A DNA stretch of 64,000 bases, taken from the NCBI RefSeq assembly GCF_016278385.1, contig NZ_JADQBY010000004.1, forward strand, positions 26,298-90,297. Reading direction: 5' to 3'. The stretch is from Methanolobus sp. (GTDB lineage: Archaea > Halobacteriota > Methanosarcinia > Methanosarcinales > Methanosarcinaceae). Positions within the stretch are counted from its first letter, which is position 1. Each line of letters begins with the position of its first letter. Under the pieces are notes generated by a model. The model did not search any database. It had not been told where the DNA came from and saw nothing but the letters and a program-made list of their open reading frames with translations. A program made the position numbers and the translations under genes. This document shows positions 9,713 through 18,378 of this stretch, in pieces.

Positions 9713-9907
9713 TTACTGTAATGGCTTATGTGTCATCTTTCTTGTCACGTAACCAGCTACACGGTTTCTGATAACCTTGCTCTCAATGGTGGTGTACTTT
9801 GACACAAGTGGCTTATTCTTATCGAAGTCAGTTGTAAATACATCACCATGCTTTTCTACTAAGCGAATTGAAATTCTCTTGATATTGGTTTGTCTAATAT
9901 TTCCCAT
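9713..9907 (-). CDS. rps17e: 30S ribosomal protein S17e
   Basis: A 64-residue basic protein matching archaeal/eukaryotic S17e throughout ([11 protein letters not shown] at the start, NRVAGYVTR near the end). It heads the strand toward dapA-dapB with only 24 bases between, so co-transcription of S17e with lysine genes is likely; this S17e-dapAB arrangement is, to my knowledge, seen in other methanogens. Confidence 0.96.
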   Translation of the reverse strand: MGNIRQTNIKRISIRLVEKHGDVFTTDFDKNKPLVSKYTTIESKVIRNRVAGYVTRKMTHKPLQ

Positions 9908-10022
9908 GATAATTCTCCATTATTATTAAAATGAAACTCTATGATAGTAACTTGTATCGGGTTATAATAAATACCCTTACATTTATACCTTTTGGAATAC
10001 TGAAATGCACCTGAAGACTTAA

Positions 10023-10316
10023 TTATATATCTGTTTTTCCCAGAAGACGGTCAATTGCTTTTGCGTCTTTGAAAACTGGCTCTCTTGTGCCTTTTTGATT
10101 AAAAAAGAGAGCAATGAGCACAATTAGAAGGCCGATATTGGGATTTAAGTATGCAATAAATATTCCCAGAAGAATAAGTGTTGATGCCAGAATACCTTTT
10201 ATGACACCTTTGCGGTAAGAGCCAAGACGAGTTCTTTTATAGATGCGAATATCCCGCAAGGTAAGGAAAAGGACAACAACATATGCCAGCATCGCTATAT
10301 AAACGTACATTTTCAC
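10023..10316 (-). CDS. Small membrane protein, function unknown
   Basis: 97 residues with an N-terminal membrane helix (about 3-19), a basic cytoplasmic loop (RIYKRTRLGSYRKG), two close helices (about 40-55 and 60-72), and a hydrophilic tail ending LLGKTDI. No family recognised. It is divergent from dinB, 121 bases apart. Confidence 0.6.
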   Translation of the reverse strand: MKMYVYIAMLAYVVVLFLTLRDIRIYKRTRLGSYRKGVIKGILASTLILLGIFIAYLNPNIGLLIVLIALFFNQKGTREPVFKDAKAIDRLLGKTDI

Positions 10317-10436
10317 ACCTGTACCCTTTAACTAGCTATTAACTTGATAACACTTGCCCATGGTCCGGGATATTATACCAGGGTTCTGTTGAGGCAGGCA
10401 TAATTAGTTAAATCCGGAAATATACATAAGGTTTGA

Positions 10437-11525
10437 ATGAAAAGCTCACCCAGGGAACGGATAACACTGCATCTGGACATGGACAGTTTTTACTCTTCTG
10501 TGGAAGTAAGAGAAAGACCGGAACTGAAAGGATTACCGGTTGTTGTGGGTTCAGACCCGAAGGGCGGCAGCGGAAGAGGAGTTGTAAGTACATGCTCCTA
10601 CGAGGCAAGGGAATTTGGAATACATTCCGCAATGCCCATATCAAAAGCCTACCGGCTCTGCCCTGATGCAGTTTTCCTTCAGGTCAACATGAATCTTTAC
10701 AAAGATGCTTCTGAAAAAATAATGAATATCATACGTATTTTTGCAGACAAATTCCAGCAGGTAAGTGTGGATGAGGCTTACATCGATATTGGGGATTCGA
10801 TAAGTGATTATGAGTCTGCGACTCTGCTTGCAAGAAAGATCAAAAGCGAAGTCAAGCGATTGCAGGGACTTACATGCTCCATAGGAGTCGCACCCAACAA
10901 GGTCATTGCAAAAATAGCATCTGATTTCAATAAACCCGACGGACTTACAATTGTAAGACCGGAAGATATACAGGATTTTCTATTTCCCCTTCATGTATCA
11001 AAGATACCGGGCATAGGAAAGAAGACACAACCCATTCTTCAGGAAATGGGAATAGAAACTGTGGGACAGCTTGCATCATGTGATGTCCAGCTTCTTATAG
11101 CGCGTTTCGGGAAGTTCGGAGTAGTAATGCACCAGCTTGCAAACGGTGTAGACATGCGCGAAGTAAAGGAACGCGAAGAAGTGAAATCCATCAGCACTGA
11201 GGATACTTTTGATGAAGACCTATCAGATGCCGAAGATATCGAAAAATCACTTACCAGCCTTTCAGAGAAGGTCTATGTATCACTCCTCAAAAAGCGTTTC
11301 AGGTTCAGGACTGTGACCCTCAAGGTGCGTTTTGAAGATTTCAGGACATACACAAGGGCAAGGACATTACATGCAGCCACTACGGACAAAGAGGCAATCA
11401 GAAAAACATCCTGCAGCCTTATGGAAGAGTTTCTTGGAAAAGGGAGATTCCGATTACTGGGAGTCGGGGTCACTAAACTTGAAAAACTTGATGAGAGACA
11501 GACTTATCTTAGCGATTTCCTGTAA
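10437..11525 (+). CDS. dinB: Y-family DNA polymerase IV (Dpo4/DinB type)
   Basis: Translesion polymerase that copies past damaged template bases. The two catalytic carboxylate motifs are intact: HLDMDSFYSSVE near residue 12 and SVDEAYID near 103. The helix-hairpin-helix GIGKKTQ near 190 and a little-finger domain near 240-350 follow. At 362 residues it is full length. No PIP-box is obvious at the extreme C-terminus, though YLSDFL could serve as a short clamp-binding tail. Monocistronic. Confidence 0.95.
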   Translation: MKSSPRERITLHLDMDSFYSSVEVRERPELKGLPVVVGSDPKGGSGRGVVSTCSYEAREFGIHSAMPISKAYRLCPDAVFLQVNMNLYKDASEKIMNIIRIFADKFQQVSVDEAYIDIGDSISDYESATLLARKIKSEVKRLQGLTCSIGVAPNKVIAKIASDFNKPDGLTIVRPEDIQDFLFPLHVSKIPGIGKKTQPILQEMGIETVGQLASCDVQLLIARFGKFGVVMHQLANGVDMREVKEREEVKSISTEDTFDEDLSDAEDIEKSLTSLSEKVYVSLLKKRFRFRTVTLKVRFEDFRTYTRARTLHAATTDKEAIRKTSCSLMEEFLGKGRFRLLGVGVTKLEKLDERQTYLSDFL

Positions 11526-11592
11526 GTGAATGCCTATCTTTAATACTGCCACATTCTTTGAAAAACAAGACAAACGATACATAAACACAATA

Positions 11593-11624
11593 TATAAGAG
11601 ATTTAAAAGACTATAAGAGATTTA
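11593..11624. repeat. 13-base direct repeat upstream of the methyltransferase/ATP-grasp gene
   Basis: TATAAGAGATTTA occurs at 11593-11605 and again at 11612-11624, 19 bases start to start. Each copy contains a TATA-like core. The 300-base stretch 11526-11827 holds no gene; it is very AT-rich and probably carries the promoter and a long leader of the next gene. Confidence 0.5.
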
Positions 11625-11827
11625 TTTGAGCTTTAATTAAGTAAATAAGCTTATTTTAAAGAAAAAACCAGTATCAACATTTATATTCATTTTTTAAACG
11701 AATTCAAGCACTATAAGTGAACTAATACTGCAATAAAAGATTTTATCACAGGTTTTTTATTCTTATAACCCCTATCGAGCGTTGGTTGCATATATTATAC
11801 ATTCCGAAAATTAGAGGGTTATACCTG

Positions 11828-13744
11828 ATGAAAGATAGATCTAAAGATTACCAGAACAAAGAAAAACAAAAACCAAGGACATTGGGACCTGTACCGCACC
11901 TTGAAGAGCATGTGAACCCGGACTGGTGGAAGAAAATATTCAATTCACTCTACCTGAAAACCGATGCAGATATCGTTGATGATGCATCCATCACCAGACA
12001 GGAAATAGATACATTCTCTTCAATTCTCAATATTAATCCTGAAAGCCATGTACTTGACCTGTGCTGTGGGCAGGGCAGGCATTCACTTGAGCTTGCAAGA
12101 AGGGGATTTAAAAATGTTGAAGGACTTGACAGGTCACACTATCTCATACAAAGGGCAAAGAACTCTGCAAAGAAGGAGAGTCTTGGAGTCAGGTTCAAAG
12201 AAGGGGATGCAAGGAAAACACCCCATCCAACAGACACCTTTGATGCTGTAATGCTCCTTGGAAACAGTTTTGGTTATTTTGAGACATCTGATGAAGACCT
12301 GAGAGTACTGAAAGAAGTAAAAAGGGTCCTCAAACCGTGGGGAAAGATCTTACTGGATGTTGCCGACGGATCATATCTAAAAGAAAAATACCAGCCACGT
12401 TCGTGGGAATGGATAGATAAACATAACTTCGTCTGCAGGGAACGCTCCATATCCACAGACGGACAGAAACTGATATCAAGAGAAGTAATTGTTAACGATA
12501 CCTCAGGAGTTATTGCAGACCAGTTCTATGCAGAACGCCTCTACACCACCGAATCAATGATAGAGCTTCTGAAAAAGGCAGAGTTCGTCGACATAGAGAT
12601 GGTAGACTCCATCGATTCCCAGACACTTAGAAACCAGGATCTCGGAATGATGGAGAAACGCATATTGGTCACTGCATCTGTGAGGAAAGACTGGACGCCT
12701 AAGAAGAAAAAAGTGAAGGATATTGAAAAGAATGTTGTTGTGGTCTTCGGTGACCCGAGGAAAAATGATTCACTAAAACCATGTGGCATCTTTGATGACG
12801 ACGACATATACACCATTGACCAGCTAAAAGGCAGCCTCAACGAGATAGAAGGTTATTCTGTCAAATACCTAGACAACCATGATACGCTTATTAGCGACCT
12901 TTCAAAACTGAGAGGAAAGATAGATTTCATTTTAAACCTCTGTGATGAAGGATTCGGGAATGACCCCAAGAAAGAGCTGCATGTACCTGCCATTATGGAG
13001 ATGCTGAACATCCCGTACACAGGTTCAGGCCCACAGTGCCTGGCTTTCTGTTACGATAAAGCACTTGTGATAGGTATTGCCAAAGACCTTGGAGTTCCGG
13101 TGCCAGAGGGAATCGTTGTAAAAGGAGAGGACAACCTGTTCGAACTGCCAATGGATTTCCCAGTCATTGTGAAACCAAACTTCGGAGACTCAAGTTTTGG
13201 CTTGAACCAGCACAGCGTATGTAACAACCGTGATGAGGTTGTCAGGGCTATTTACGACATCAGGGAAGGACTGGGGTACGATAAACCCATACTTGTAGAG
13301 GAATTCCTTACAGGACAGGACCTGAGCATCGGCATAATAGGAAATCCTCCTGAAAACTACACAGTCCTGCCGCTTACAAAGGAAGATTACTCGGAACTGC
13401 CCGGTGATCTCCCCAGATTATGCGGTTACGAGGCTAAATGGATACCTGATTCACCATACTGGAAAATCAAATCCGCACCAGCAGACCTTCCAAAAGAAAC
13501 AGAAGAACTCATAGTTGAGTGCAGTCTGAAACTTATCAACAGGCTTGAATGCAGGGACTACACCCGTCTGGACTGGAGAGTTGACTCATCAGGAACGCCT
13601 AAACTGCTGGAAGTCAACCCCAACCCAGGATGGTGCTGGGACGGGCATCTGGCAAAGATGGCGAAGATAGCCGGCATCTCATACACTGAGATGATAAGGA
13701 TGATCCTTAAAAGTGCGGATGAAAGGATATCTGCACAGAGGTAA
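11828..13744 (+). CDS. Fusion of SAM-dependent methyltransferase and D-Ala-D-Ala-ligase-like ATP-grasp domain
   Basis: Two enzymes in one 638-residue chain. Residues about 50-285 form a class I methyltransferase (motif I LDLCCGQGRHS at 76-86, then GLDRS). Residues about 300-630 form a Ddl-type ATP-grasp ligase: LNLCDEG, IPYTGSGPQC, FPVIVKPNFGDSSFG, VEEFLTGQDLS, and the metal/ATP-site LLEVNPNPGW. Ddl-like enzymes join an amino acid carboxylate to an amine; methanogens of this family have no murein, so another peptide-like or small-molecule product is expected. Start at 11828 follows GAGGG; a non-ATG start at 11786 is also open. A strong terminator follows, so the gene stands alone. Substrates unknown. 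Confidence 0.85.
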   Translation: MKDRSKDYQNKEKQKPRTLGPVPHLEEHVNPDWWKKIFNSLYLKTDADIVDDASITRQEIDTFSSILNINPESHVLDLCCGQGRHSLELARRGFKNVEGLDRSHYLIQRAKNSAKKESLGVRFKEGDARKTPHPTDTFDAVMLLGNSFGYFETSDEDLRVLKEVKRVLKPWGKILLDVADGSYLKEKYQPRSWEWIDKHNFVCRERSISTDGQKLISREVIVNDTSGVIADQFYAERLYTTESMIELLKKAEFVDIEMVDSIDSQTLRNQDLGMMEKRILVTASVRKDWTPKKKKVKDIEKNVVVVFGDPRKNDSLKPCGIFDDDDIYTIDQLKGSLNEIEGYSVKYLDNHDTLISDLSKLRGKIDFILNLCDEGFGNDPKKELHVPAIMEMLNIPYTGSGPQCLAFCYDKALVIGIAKDLGVPVPEGIVVKGEDNLFELPMDFPVIVKPNFGDSSFGLNQHSVCNNRDEVVRAIYDIREGLGYDKPILVEEFLTGQDLSIGIIGNPPENYTVLPLTKEDYSELPGDLPRLCGYEAKWIPDSPYWKIKSAPADLPKETEELIVECSLKLINRLECRDYTRLDWRVDSSGTPKLLEVNPNPGWCWDGHLAKMAKIAGISYTEMIRMILKSADERISAQR

Positions 13745-13758
13745 TACTTTTTTTATCA

Positions 13759-13784
13759 GAGGGATTTAACATCCCTCTTTTTTT
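13759..13784 (+). terminator. Hairpin and T-run after the methyltransferase/ATP-grasp gene
   Basis: GAGGGAT, a five-base loop, then ATCCCTC and seven T residues, 15 bases past the stop codon. Confidence 0.75.
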
Positions 13785-13882
13785 AATAGGTTCCGGCTAA
13801 TTTAAGTAATCTGACTAACCATGGATAAATGGGAGTGAATATGGATGTTTGGATAGAAGATATCGAAACGACCAATTCTATT

Positions 13883-13914
13883 TTTATAAATACAAATGCG
13901 GAGTAAACGGAGTG
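13883..13914 (+). promoter_or_regulatory. TATA box and ribosome site of the half-ferritin pair
   Basis: TTTATAAATA at 13883-13892 is a good archaeal box A; GGAGTG at 13909-13914 lies 7 bases before the GTG start at 13922. The leader is expected to be very short. Confidence 0.5.
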
Positions 13915-13921
13915 TGTAAAA

Positions 13922-14206
13922 GTGTTTTCAAAAGTACCTATCGATATTGCAAAGATGAGCAAGGAAGACATAAATAAAGAAATGCTCAGGGCTGCACTGA
14001 TCGCAGAATTGGATGCCATCAATCTTTATGAGCAGATGGCAGGCATGACCGAGAACGATGAAGTCAGGAGAGTTCTCCTTGATGTTGCAAAGGAAGAAAA
14101 GACCCACATAGGTGAGTTCCAGACACTCCTGCTGAGGATGGACAAAGAGCAGGTTGAGGAACTTGAAGCTGGCAGGGAAGAAGTGGACGAAGAGTTACAT
14201 AAATAA
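13922..14206 (+). CDS. Half-ferritin, EncFtn-like (first of a tandem pair)
   Basis: 94 residues, GTG start. Two long helices with iron-ligand candidates Glu29, Glu59 and His62 (EEKTH). The 30- and 3-residue spacings equal those of Glu32, Glu62 and His65 of encapsulated ferritin, which builds a ferroxidase site across a dimer. An acidic tail (about 75-94) is of the sort that can carry a targeting peptide. It is followed 18 bases later by a paralogue. No encapsulin shell gene is in the window. Iron oxidation or peroxide defence is inferred; rubrerythrin-like family is the broader safe call. Confidence 0.75.
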   Translation: MFSKVPIDIAKMSKEDINKEMLRAALIAELDAINLYEQMAGMTENDEVRRVLLDVAKEEKTHIGEFQTLLLRMDKEQVEELEAGREEVDEELHK

Positions 14207-14224
14207 TATCAAGGAGAGGGTAAT

Positions 14225-14497
14225 TTGTTCTCAGAAGTTCCAATTGATATTGAAAAAGTAAGTAAAGAAGACCTTGACAAAGAGATTATGAGAGTGGCCA
14301 TCATGGCAGAGTTCGATGCAATAAATATGTATGAACAGATGGCAAATCTTACCGATGACGAGGATCTTAAGATCATCCTGCTGGACATAGCCAAAGAAGA
14401 GAAAGTACATGCTGCTATGTTCCAGACAGTGCTCATGGAAGTGGATCACGAATACCTGAAGGTCATGGCAAGTTATGCACTGGTAAAAGATAAGTGA
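14225..14497 (+). CDS. Half-ferritin, EncFtn-like (second of a tandem pair)
   Basis: 90 residues with a TTG start after GGAGAGGG. Same fold and same positions as its neighbour: Glu29, Glu59 and His62 (EEKVH). The two proteins match over the first 70 residues and differ in their C-terminal tails, this one ending in a more hydrophobic YLKVMASYALVKDK. The pair arose by tandem duplication and may form a heteromer. Confidence 0.75.
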   Translation: MFSEVPIDIEKVSKEDLDKEIMRVAIMAEFDAINMYEQMANLTDDEDLKIILLDIAKEEKVHAAMFQTVLMEVDHEYLKVMASYALVKDK

Positions 14498-14606
14498 CTT
14501 ACATTTATTCGCCAAACGATATTGAATACTTTTCTTTTTTTCATTGACATGCCGGTACTAAAAACACTTAATATGACCTGAAGACAATATCCCATTAGGG
14601 AATATT

Positions 14607-15509
14607 ATGGGAAACATCAGAAAGGTCAGAAAGATACTGAAGAGCATGCCAACCATTGAAGGTGCAGGAGTACACCTCAAAAGGGCATTCGGGTTTAACC
14701 ACGTACCACAACTTGATCCGTTCTTACTGCTTGACGATTTTCATTCAGATAATCCAAAGGAGTACACCATGGGTTTCCCCTGGCACCCGCACAGAGGTAT
14801 GGAAACTATAACCTACGTGCTTCAAGGCAACGTGGAGCATGGAGACAGCATGAACAATAAAGGTGCCACCGGACCCGGAGATGTGCAATGGATGACAGCA
14901 GGCAGCGGGATAATCCATCAGGAAATGCCAAAAGGTGACAACAACGGAAACCTGTGGGGCTTCCAGCTATGGGCCAACCTCCCTGCATCCCGGAAGATGA
15001 TGGTTCCACGTTATCAGGAAGTAAAAAGCAGCCAGATACCAGAAGTCACCATGGACAACGGCACCCGCATCAAGATAATATGCGGAAAAATAAACGGAGT
15101 TCAGGGCCCTGTAAAAGACATTGTCACAGACCCCGAATACCTCGACGTAACTGTTCCTGCAAAAACCTCTTTCGAGTATCCGACAAAACCCGGATACACC
15201 GTAGTAGCCTACGTCATAGAAGGAGACGGACACTTCGACCCTGAGAACGACCAGTACTCATACGAGGTAGATGGAGCAAAGTATTTCGACCTTGAAGGCG
15301 GCTCATCCACCAAAAAAGATAATCTCGTCATGTTCGACGACGGTGAAAAGATAGCCATCAATGCCGGAGAGAATGGAGTCCGTTTCCTGCTGATGACCGG
15401 CAAGCCCATCGGAGAGCCTGTTGCCTGGTACGGACCGGTAGTCATGAACACCCAGGAAGAATTACAGCAGGCTTTTGAGGATTACAGAAACGGGACATTT
15501 GTTAAGTGA
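14607..15509 (+). CDS. Pirin family protein
   Basis: 300-residue bicupin. The metal-site motif HPHRGMETITYVLQG and the second cluster GSGIIHQEMP are intact, giving the three His and one Glu ligands of the N-terminal cupin. Bacterial pirins such as YhhW act as quercetin dioxygenases or redox-linked regulators; the role in methanogens is unknown. Monocistronic, after the half-ferritin pair, which fits a stress context but does not prove it. Confidence 0.92.
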   Translation: MGNIRKVRKILKSMPTIEGAGVHLKRAFGFNHVPQLDPFLLLDDFHSDNPKEYTMGFPWHPHRGMETITYVLQGNVEHGDSMNNKGATGPGDVQWMTAGSGIIHQEMPKGDNNGNLWGFQLWANLPASRKMMVPRYQEVKSSQIPEVTMDNGTRIKIICGKINGVQGPVKDIVTDPEYLDVTVPAKTSFEYPTKPGYTVVAYVIEGDGHFDPENDQYSYEVDGAKYFDLEGGSSTKKDNLVMFDDGEKIAINAGENGVRFLLMTGKPIGEPVAWYGPVVMNTQEELQQAFEDYRNGTFVK

Positions 15510-15657
15510 AAATAAGATGAAAAGCCTTACAATTCCCTGCCACACGAATCTCCGCAGTCCTGATGCCACAGGCTTTTAGATCAAGCTTTTCCACAGCCCC
15601 TGCTACTACAGTCGATTTGCCAACATCCGGTTTTCCAGTTACATCTATTCAAAGCAC
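15502..15657 (-). pseudogene. Remnant of a THEP1-type nucleoside triphosphatase
   Basis: Reading leftward from 15657 the frame gives, after an in-frame TGA, IDVTGKPDVGKSTVVAG with an intact Walker A, then KLDLKACGIRTAEIR, the N-terminal part of THEP1/NTPase (about 180 residues when complete). It ends after about 50 codons in unrelated sequence. The third codon is a stop and the C-terminal two-thirds is gone, so this is a decayed fragment. Its end touches the pirin stop. Confidence 0.6.
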
Positions 15658-15739
15658 CTGAAATCTCCTTTCAGATTAGCCACAAAAATTACAAATAAAT
15701 AAACCGAGAGTGAATCCCGGCCATTATCACTAATTCCAA

Positions 15740-16024
15740 TCAGACTGATATGTCTTCTATCTTGTCCAGGAAGATGATTTCTGGTTTGCTGATTACGCCC
15801 ACTTCTCCCATTTTCTTTTTTAATTCTGCAGATTCTGTGAACTTGCGTGCGTTCTCAATAGAATCCCACTCGAAAAGGATTGCCAGAGAATTAGGATCTT
15901 CTGATGTGCGGAAAACCATTCCACCTTTGGAACCATTCGCTTTTCGAGTAGAACCGTTCTCGTCAAATCCTTGTTTCCATTTAGAAAAATCTTCGACTCT
16001 ATGTTTGATAAGTACGTATACCAT
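15740..16024 (-). CDS. Small dimeric alpha-beta barrel protein, antibiotic-monooxygenase-like
   Basis: 94 residues with the ferredoxin-like ABM/EthD pattern: VYVLIKHRVEDFSKWKQGF at the start, LAILFEWDSIENARKF in the middle. Such proteins bind or oxidise small aromatic or heme-like ligands, but many have no known role. No neighbour suggests a substrate. Confidence 0.65.
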   Translation of the reverse strand: MVYVLIKHRVEDFSKWKQGFDENGSTRKANGSKGGMVFRTSEDPNSLAILFEWDSIENARKFTESAELKKKMGEVGVISKPEIIFLDKIEDISV

Positions 16025-16188
16025 TGTTTATAACCCCAATATTCCTCTGGCTTACATCTATATAGTGTTTTACAATCAAATTAATATTACTTCTAAACAG
16101 AACTCTTTGTTAGAACCAGTTAACTTTGAACCTATTCATAGAATTCTCAAAATATTGAGGATTTCTATACATACAGAATACGATCAAT

Positions 16189-16932
16189 TCAAATTGAAGC
16201 AAACAAAAACAAAATCCCTACAATCACCGGCTGATGCACCAGATAGATCAGCAACGACTTTTTGCCCAGATACTCCAGCAACCTTACGACAGCATTGCTC
16301 TCACACTCACACATCCTGAAGCTCCGCTGATAATCAGGATACAAGCTGTTCCCTGTGAAAACACCCAGCAGGACCACGCCAAACCATGGGATCAGTGGAA
16401 AGTAGTCAAGGGTATAGAAACCGTAGGGTTTGATGCCAAGCCAGAGCAGCCAGGGGAAATCTGCATAGGCTCTATCCATGACCACACCTGCAAACAGGAA
16501 CATAATACCTGCAATCAGGCTGAACTTCCTGTATTTCAGGAATGGATAGGCAAGGATTATAGAAACACCGATGAGGTGCAGGATTCCAAAATAGATAGTA
16601 CCTCGTTCAAGGGCGGTTGCTGTGACAACTGTGATTACAAGACCCCATGCAAAAATACCTGCACCTCTTTTGAGAAAATGAGAGAACTGGTTCTGTGTGC
16701 CATGTATGGATAATGCGCGGGAATAACTTAGCGTAAGGGAAACACCCGCAAGGAATATGAAGAGAATTGCGGCACTGCGTCCTATTATCAGGAGAATACC
16801 GGAATGCGTGTTAAATTCATGAATCCCGAGAAAATCAAGATCAAAAAAGAAATGATAGATAACCATCAGAAAGATGGCGATACCACGGAAGGCATCAACT
16901 TCAAAGAATCGTTTGTTCTGGCTCTTATCCAT
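16189..16932 (-). CDS. Membrane protein of the heparan-alpha-glucosaminide N-acetyltransferase (DUF1624) family
   Basis: 247 residues with about seven membrane helices. The N-terminal FEVDAFRGIAIFLMVIYHFFFDL carries the RGxA and buried His/Asp pattern of the DUF1624 acyltransferase-like family. Family members may move acyl groups across the membrane onto sugars; the substrate here is unknown. The neighbour upstream is the Zn-ribbon gene, 23 bases away. Confidence 0.8.
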   Translation of the reverse strand: MDKSQNKRFFEVDAFRGIAIFLMVIYHFFFDLDFLGIHEFNTHSGILLIIGRSAAILFIFLAGVSLTLSYSRALSIHGTQNQFSHFLKRGAGIFAWGLVITVVTATALERGTIYFGILHLIGVSIILAYPFLKYRKFSLIAGIMFLFAGVVMDRAYADFPWLLWLGIKPYGFYTLDYFPLIPWFGVVLLGVFTGNSLYPDYQRSFRMCECESNAVVRLLEYLGKKSLLIYLVHQPVIVGILFLFASI

Positions 16933-16955
16933 TGTCTGCCCCTAAAAGAAAATGC

Positions 16956-17423
16956 TCACCTTTTCTTCTTTTTCTTGTCCCTCTTATCATTATCCTTAAA
17001 TACGGAAGCAAGGTGCAATGCGTAAGCACCATCCTCTTTAATGGCCATGACTATTTCCTTGCGACCAAGTAGGGAATCAAGGTTCAGCTCATAGGAACCG
17101 GGGCCAAGAATGCGCACGGATTCAACACGCTCACCTTCCTCTTCAATAACACAGGGAGGGGATTTTTCAACACCCAGAATATCATCTATCTCCCGGATAA
17201 TCTTTTCAGATGGTCCTTTAGAATTACCTTCATGGGATGTTTCGTCAATAATAGTGTGCTTTTCCTCATTTTCAGTGCCTTCGCCACCCTTCGCGACAGA
17301 GCCGGCAGCCTCCTCCTCACTTACGTAAAGGAATTTATTCCAGCCACATTTAGGGCATCCGCTCAATATTACTGAAGCACCGTCTACAAAGATAGATTCG
17401 CATCTTGTACACTTATGAGGCAT
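16956..17423 (-). CDS. Zn-ribbon protein, probably COG3364 (OapC-like)
   Basis: 155 residues. The N-terminal zinc ribbon has Cys-x2-Cys (CTRC) and Cys-x2-Cys (CPKC), followed by an acidic linker (about 38-95) and a C-terminal domain (SYELNLDSLLGRKEIVMAIKEDGAYALHL) ending in a lysine tail. This layout matches COG3364 archaeal proteins as I know them. The Zn-ribbon plus basic tail suggests RNA or DNA binding; function not established. Confidence 0.7.
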   Translation of the reverse strand: MPHKCTRCESIFVDGASVILSGCPKCGWNKFLYVSEEEAAGSVAKGGEGTENEEKHTIIDETSHEGNSKGPSEKIIREIDDILGVEKSPPCVIEEEGERVESVRILGPGSYELNLDSLLGRKEIVMAIKEDGAYALHLASVFKDNDKRDKKKKKR

Positions 17424-17497
17424 TGATCCACCGAATTAAATAAGCACAACGATATATTAAAACACTTGCGATATGTCTGTAACAGACAGCAAGCTCA

Positions 17498-18361
17498 TCA
17501 ATCATTGAGATACCTGCCAATAAAAGGATCAAGACGCCTTTTGGTATCAGAGGGAATCATGGACGGGACTGTGGTTATGGCACCCATCAGGGCATCCTTG
17601 CACATACAATGCTGCTTAAGGCTGAGTTTGTCAAGTGATTGCACAATTATATCTTTTACAGCAGTCTCGTTCTTCATGGCATTCTCAATGATAGCTTCAA
17701 TGGTCACATCTTCCTCATGCCACACATCATAATCTGTCACCGTAGCTATCATGGAATAGCAGATCTCTGCTTCCCTGGCAAGTTTAGCCTCAGGGATTGC
17801 AGTCATACCAATAATGTCAAAGCCAAGTGCCTGATATACACGGGATTCTGCACGGGTTGAAAACTGCGGACCTTCCATACAAACGTATGTACCGCCTTCT
17901 TTCACAGCATAACCTCTGGACCTGGCAACATCAACTATGGTCTTTGAAGTTTCAGGACAGAACGGGTCTGCAAATCCCATGTGCACTACGATCCCGTCCT
18001 CGAAGAACGTAGATGGTCTGGATTTAGTATTATCATATATCTGGTTTGGAATCACTATGTCCAGCGGTTTGAACTCTTCCCTAAGGCTGCCAACTGCTGA
18101 TGCCGCAATTATGCGTTTCACACCGAGTTTTTTAAGCGCGAAGATATTGGCCCTGGAATTCAGTTCAGATGGAGATATCCTGTGCCCTACCCCATGCCTT
18201 GGCAGGAAACAAACGGTCTTATCCCCGAGTTCCCCTATTGTTATGGAGTCGGAAGGTTTACCAAAAGGCGTATCAACATCCACATCACGTACTTTGTCCA
18301 GCAGATTTGCATCATATATGCCGCTTCCGCCAATTATTGCAATGTCAGCTTTTTCCTGCAT
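17498..18361 (-). CDS. S-methyl-5'-thioadenosine / S-methyl-5'-thioinosine phosphorylase
   Basis: Purine nucleoside phosphorylase family 2: phosphorolysis of methylthioadenosine or methylthioinosine. IGGSGIYD near residue 10, PRHGVGHRISPSELNSRANI and CMEGPQFSTRAES are all present. An ATG at 18373 is possible, but GAGGG lies 6 bases before the ATG at 18361, giving 287 residues. In methanogens the family often prefers methylthioinosine made by deaminase DadD; sequence alone does not decide. It lies 17 bases after a phosphoribosyltransferase gene on the same strand, so the pair can take a purine nucleoside to base and on to nucleotide. Confidence 0.9.
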   Translation of the reverse strand: MQEKADIAIIGGSGIYDANLLDKVRDVDVDTPFGKPSDSITIGELGDKTVCFLPRHGVGHRISPSELNSRANIFALKKLGVKRIIAASAVGSLREEFKPLDIVIPNQIYDNTKSRPSTFFEDGIVVHMGFADPFCPETSKTIVDVARSRGYAVKEGGTYVCMEGPQFSTRAESRVYQALGFDIIGMTAIPEAKLAREAEICYSMIATVTDYDVWHEEDVTIEAIIENAMKNETAVKDIIVQSLDKLSLKQHCMCKDALMGAITTVPSMIPSDTKRRLDPFIGRYLND

Positions 18362-18378
18362 TATATCCCTCATTTTAT

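Noticed and set aside
11828-13744. True D-alanine-D-alanine ligase for a cell wall
   Set aside because: The organism type has an S-layer and no murein, and the fusion to a methyltransferase points to another product.
15750-16319. 189-codon plus-strand frame
   Set aside because: It lies opposite the well-supported ABM-like gene and the end of the DUF1624 gene; composition is that of a shadow.
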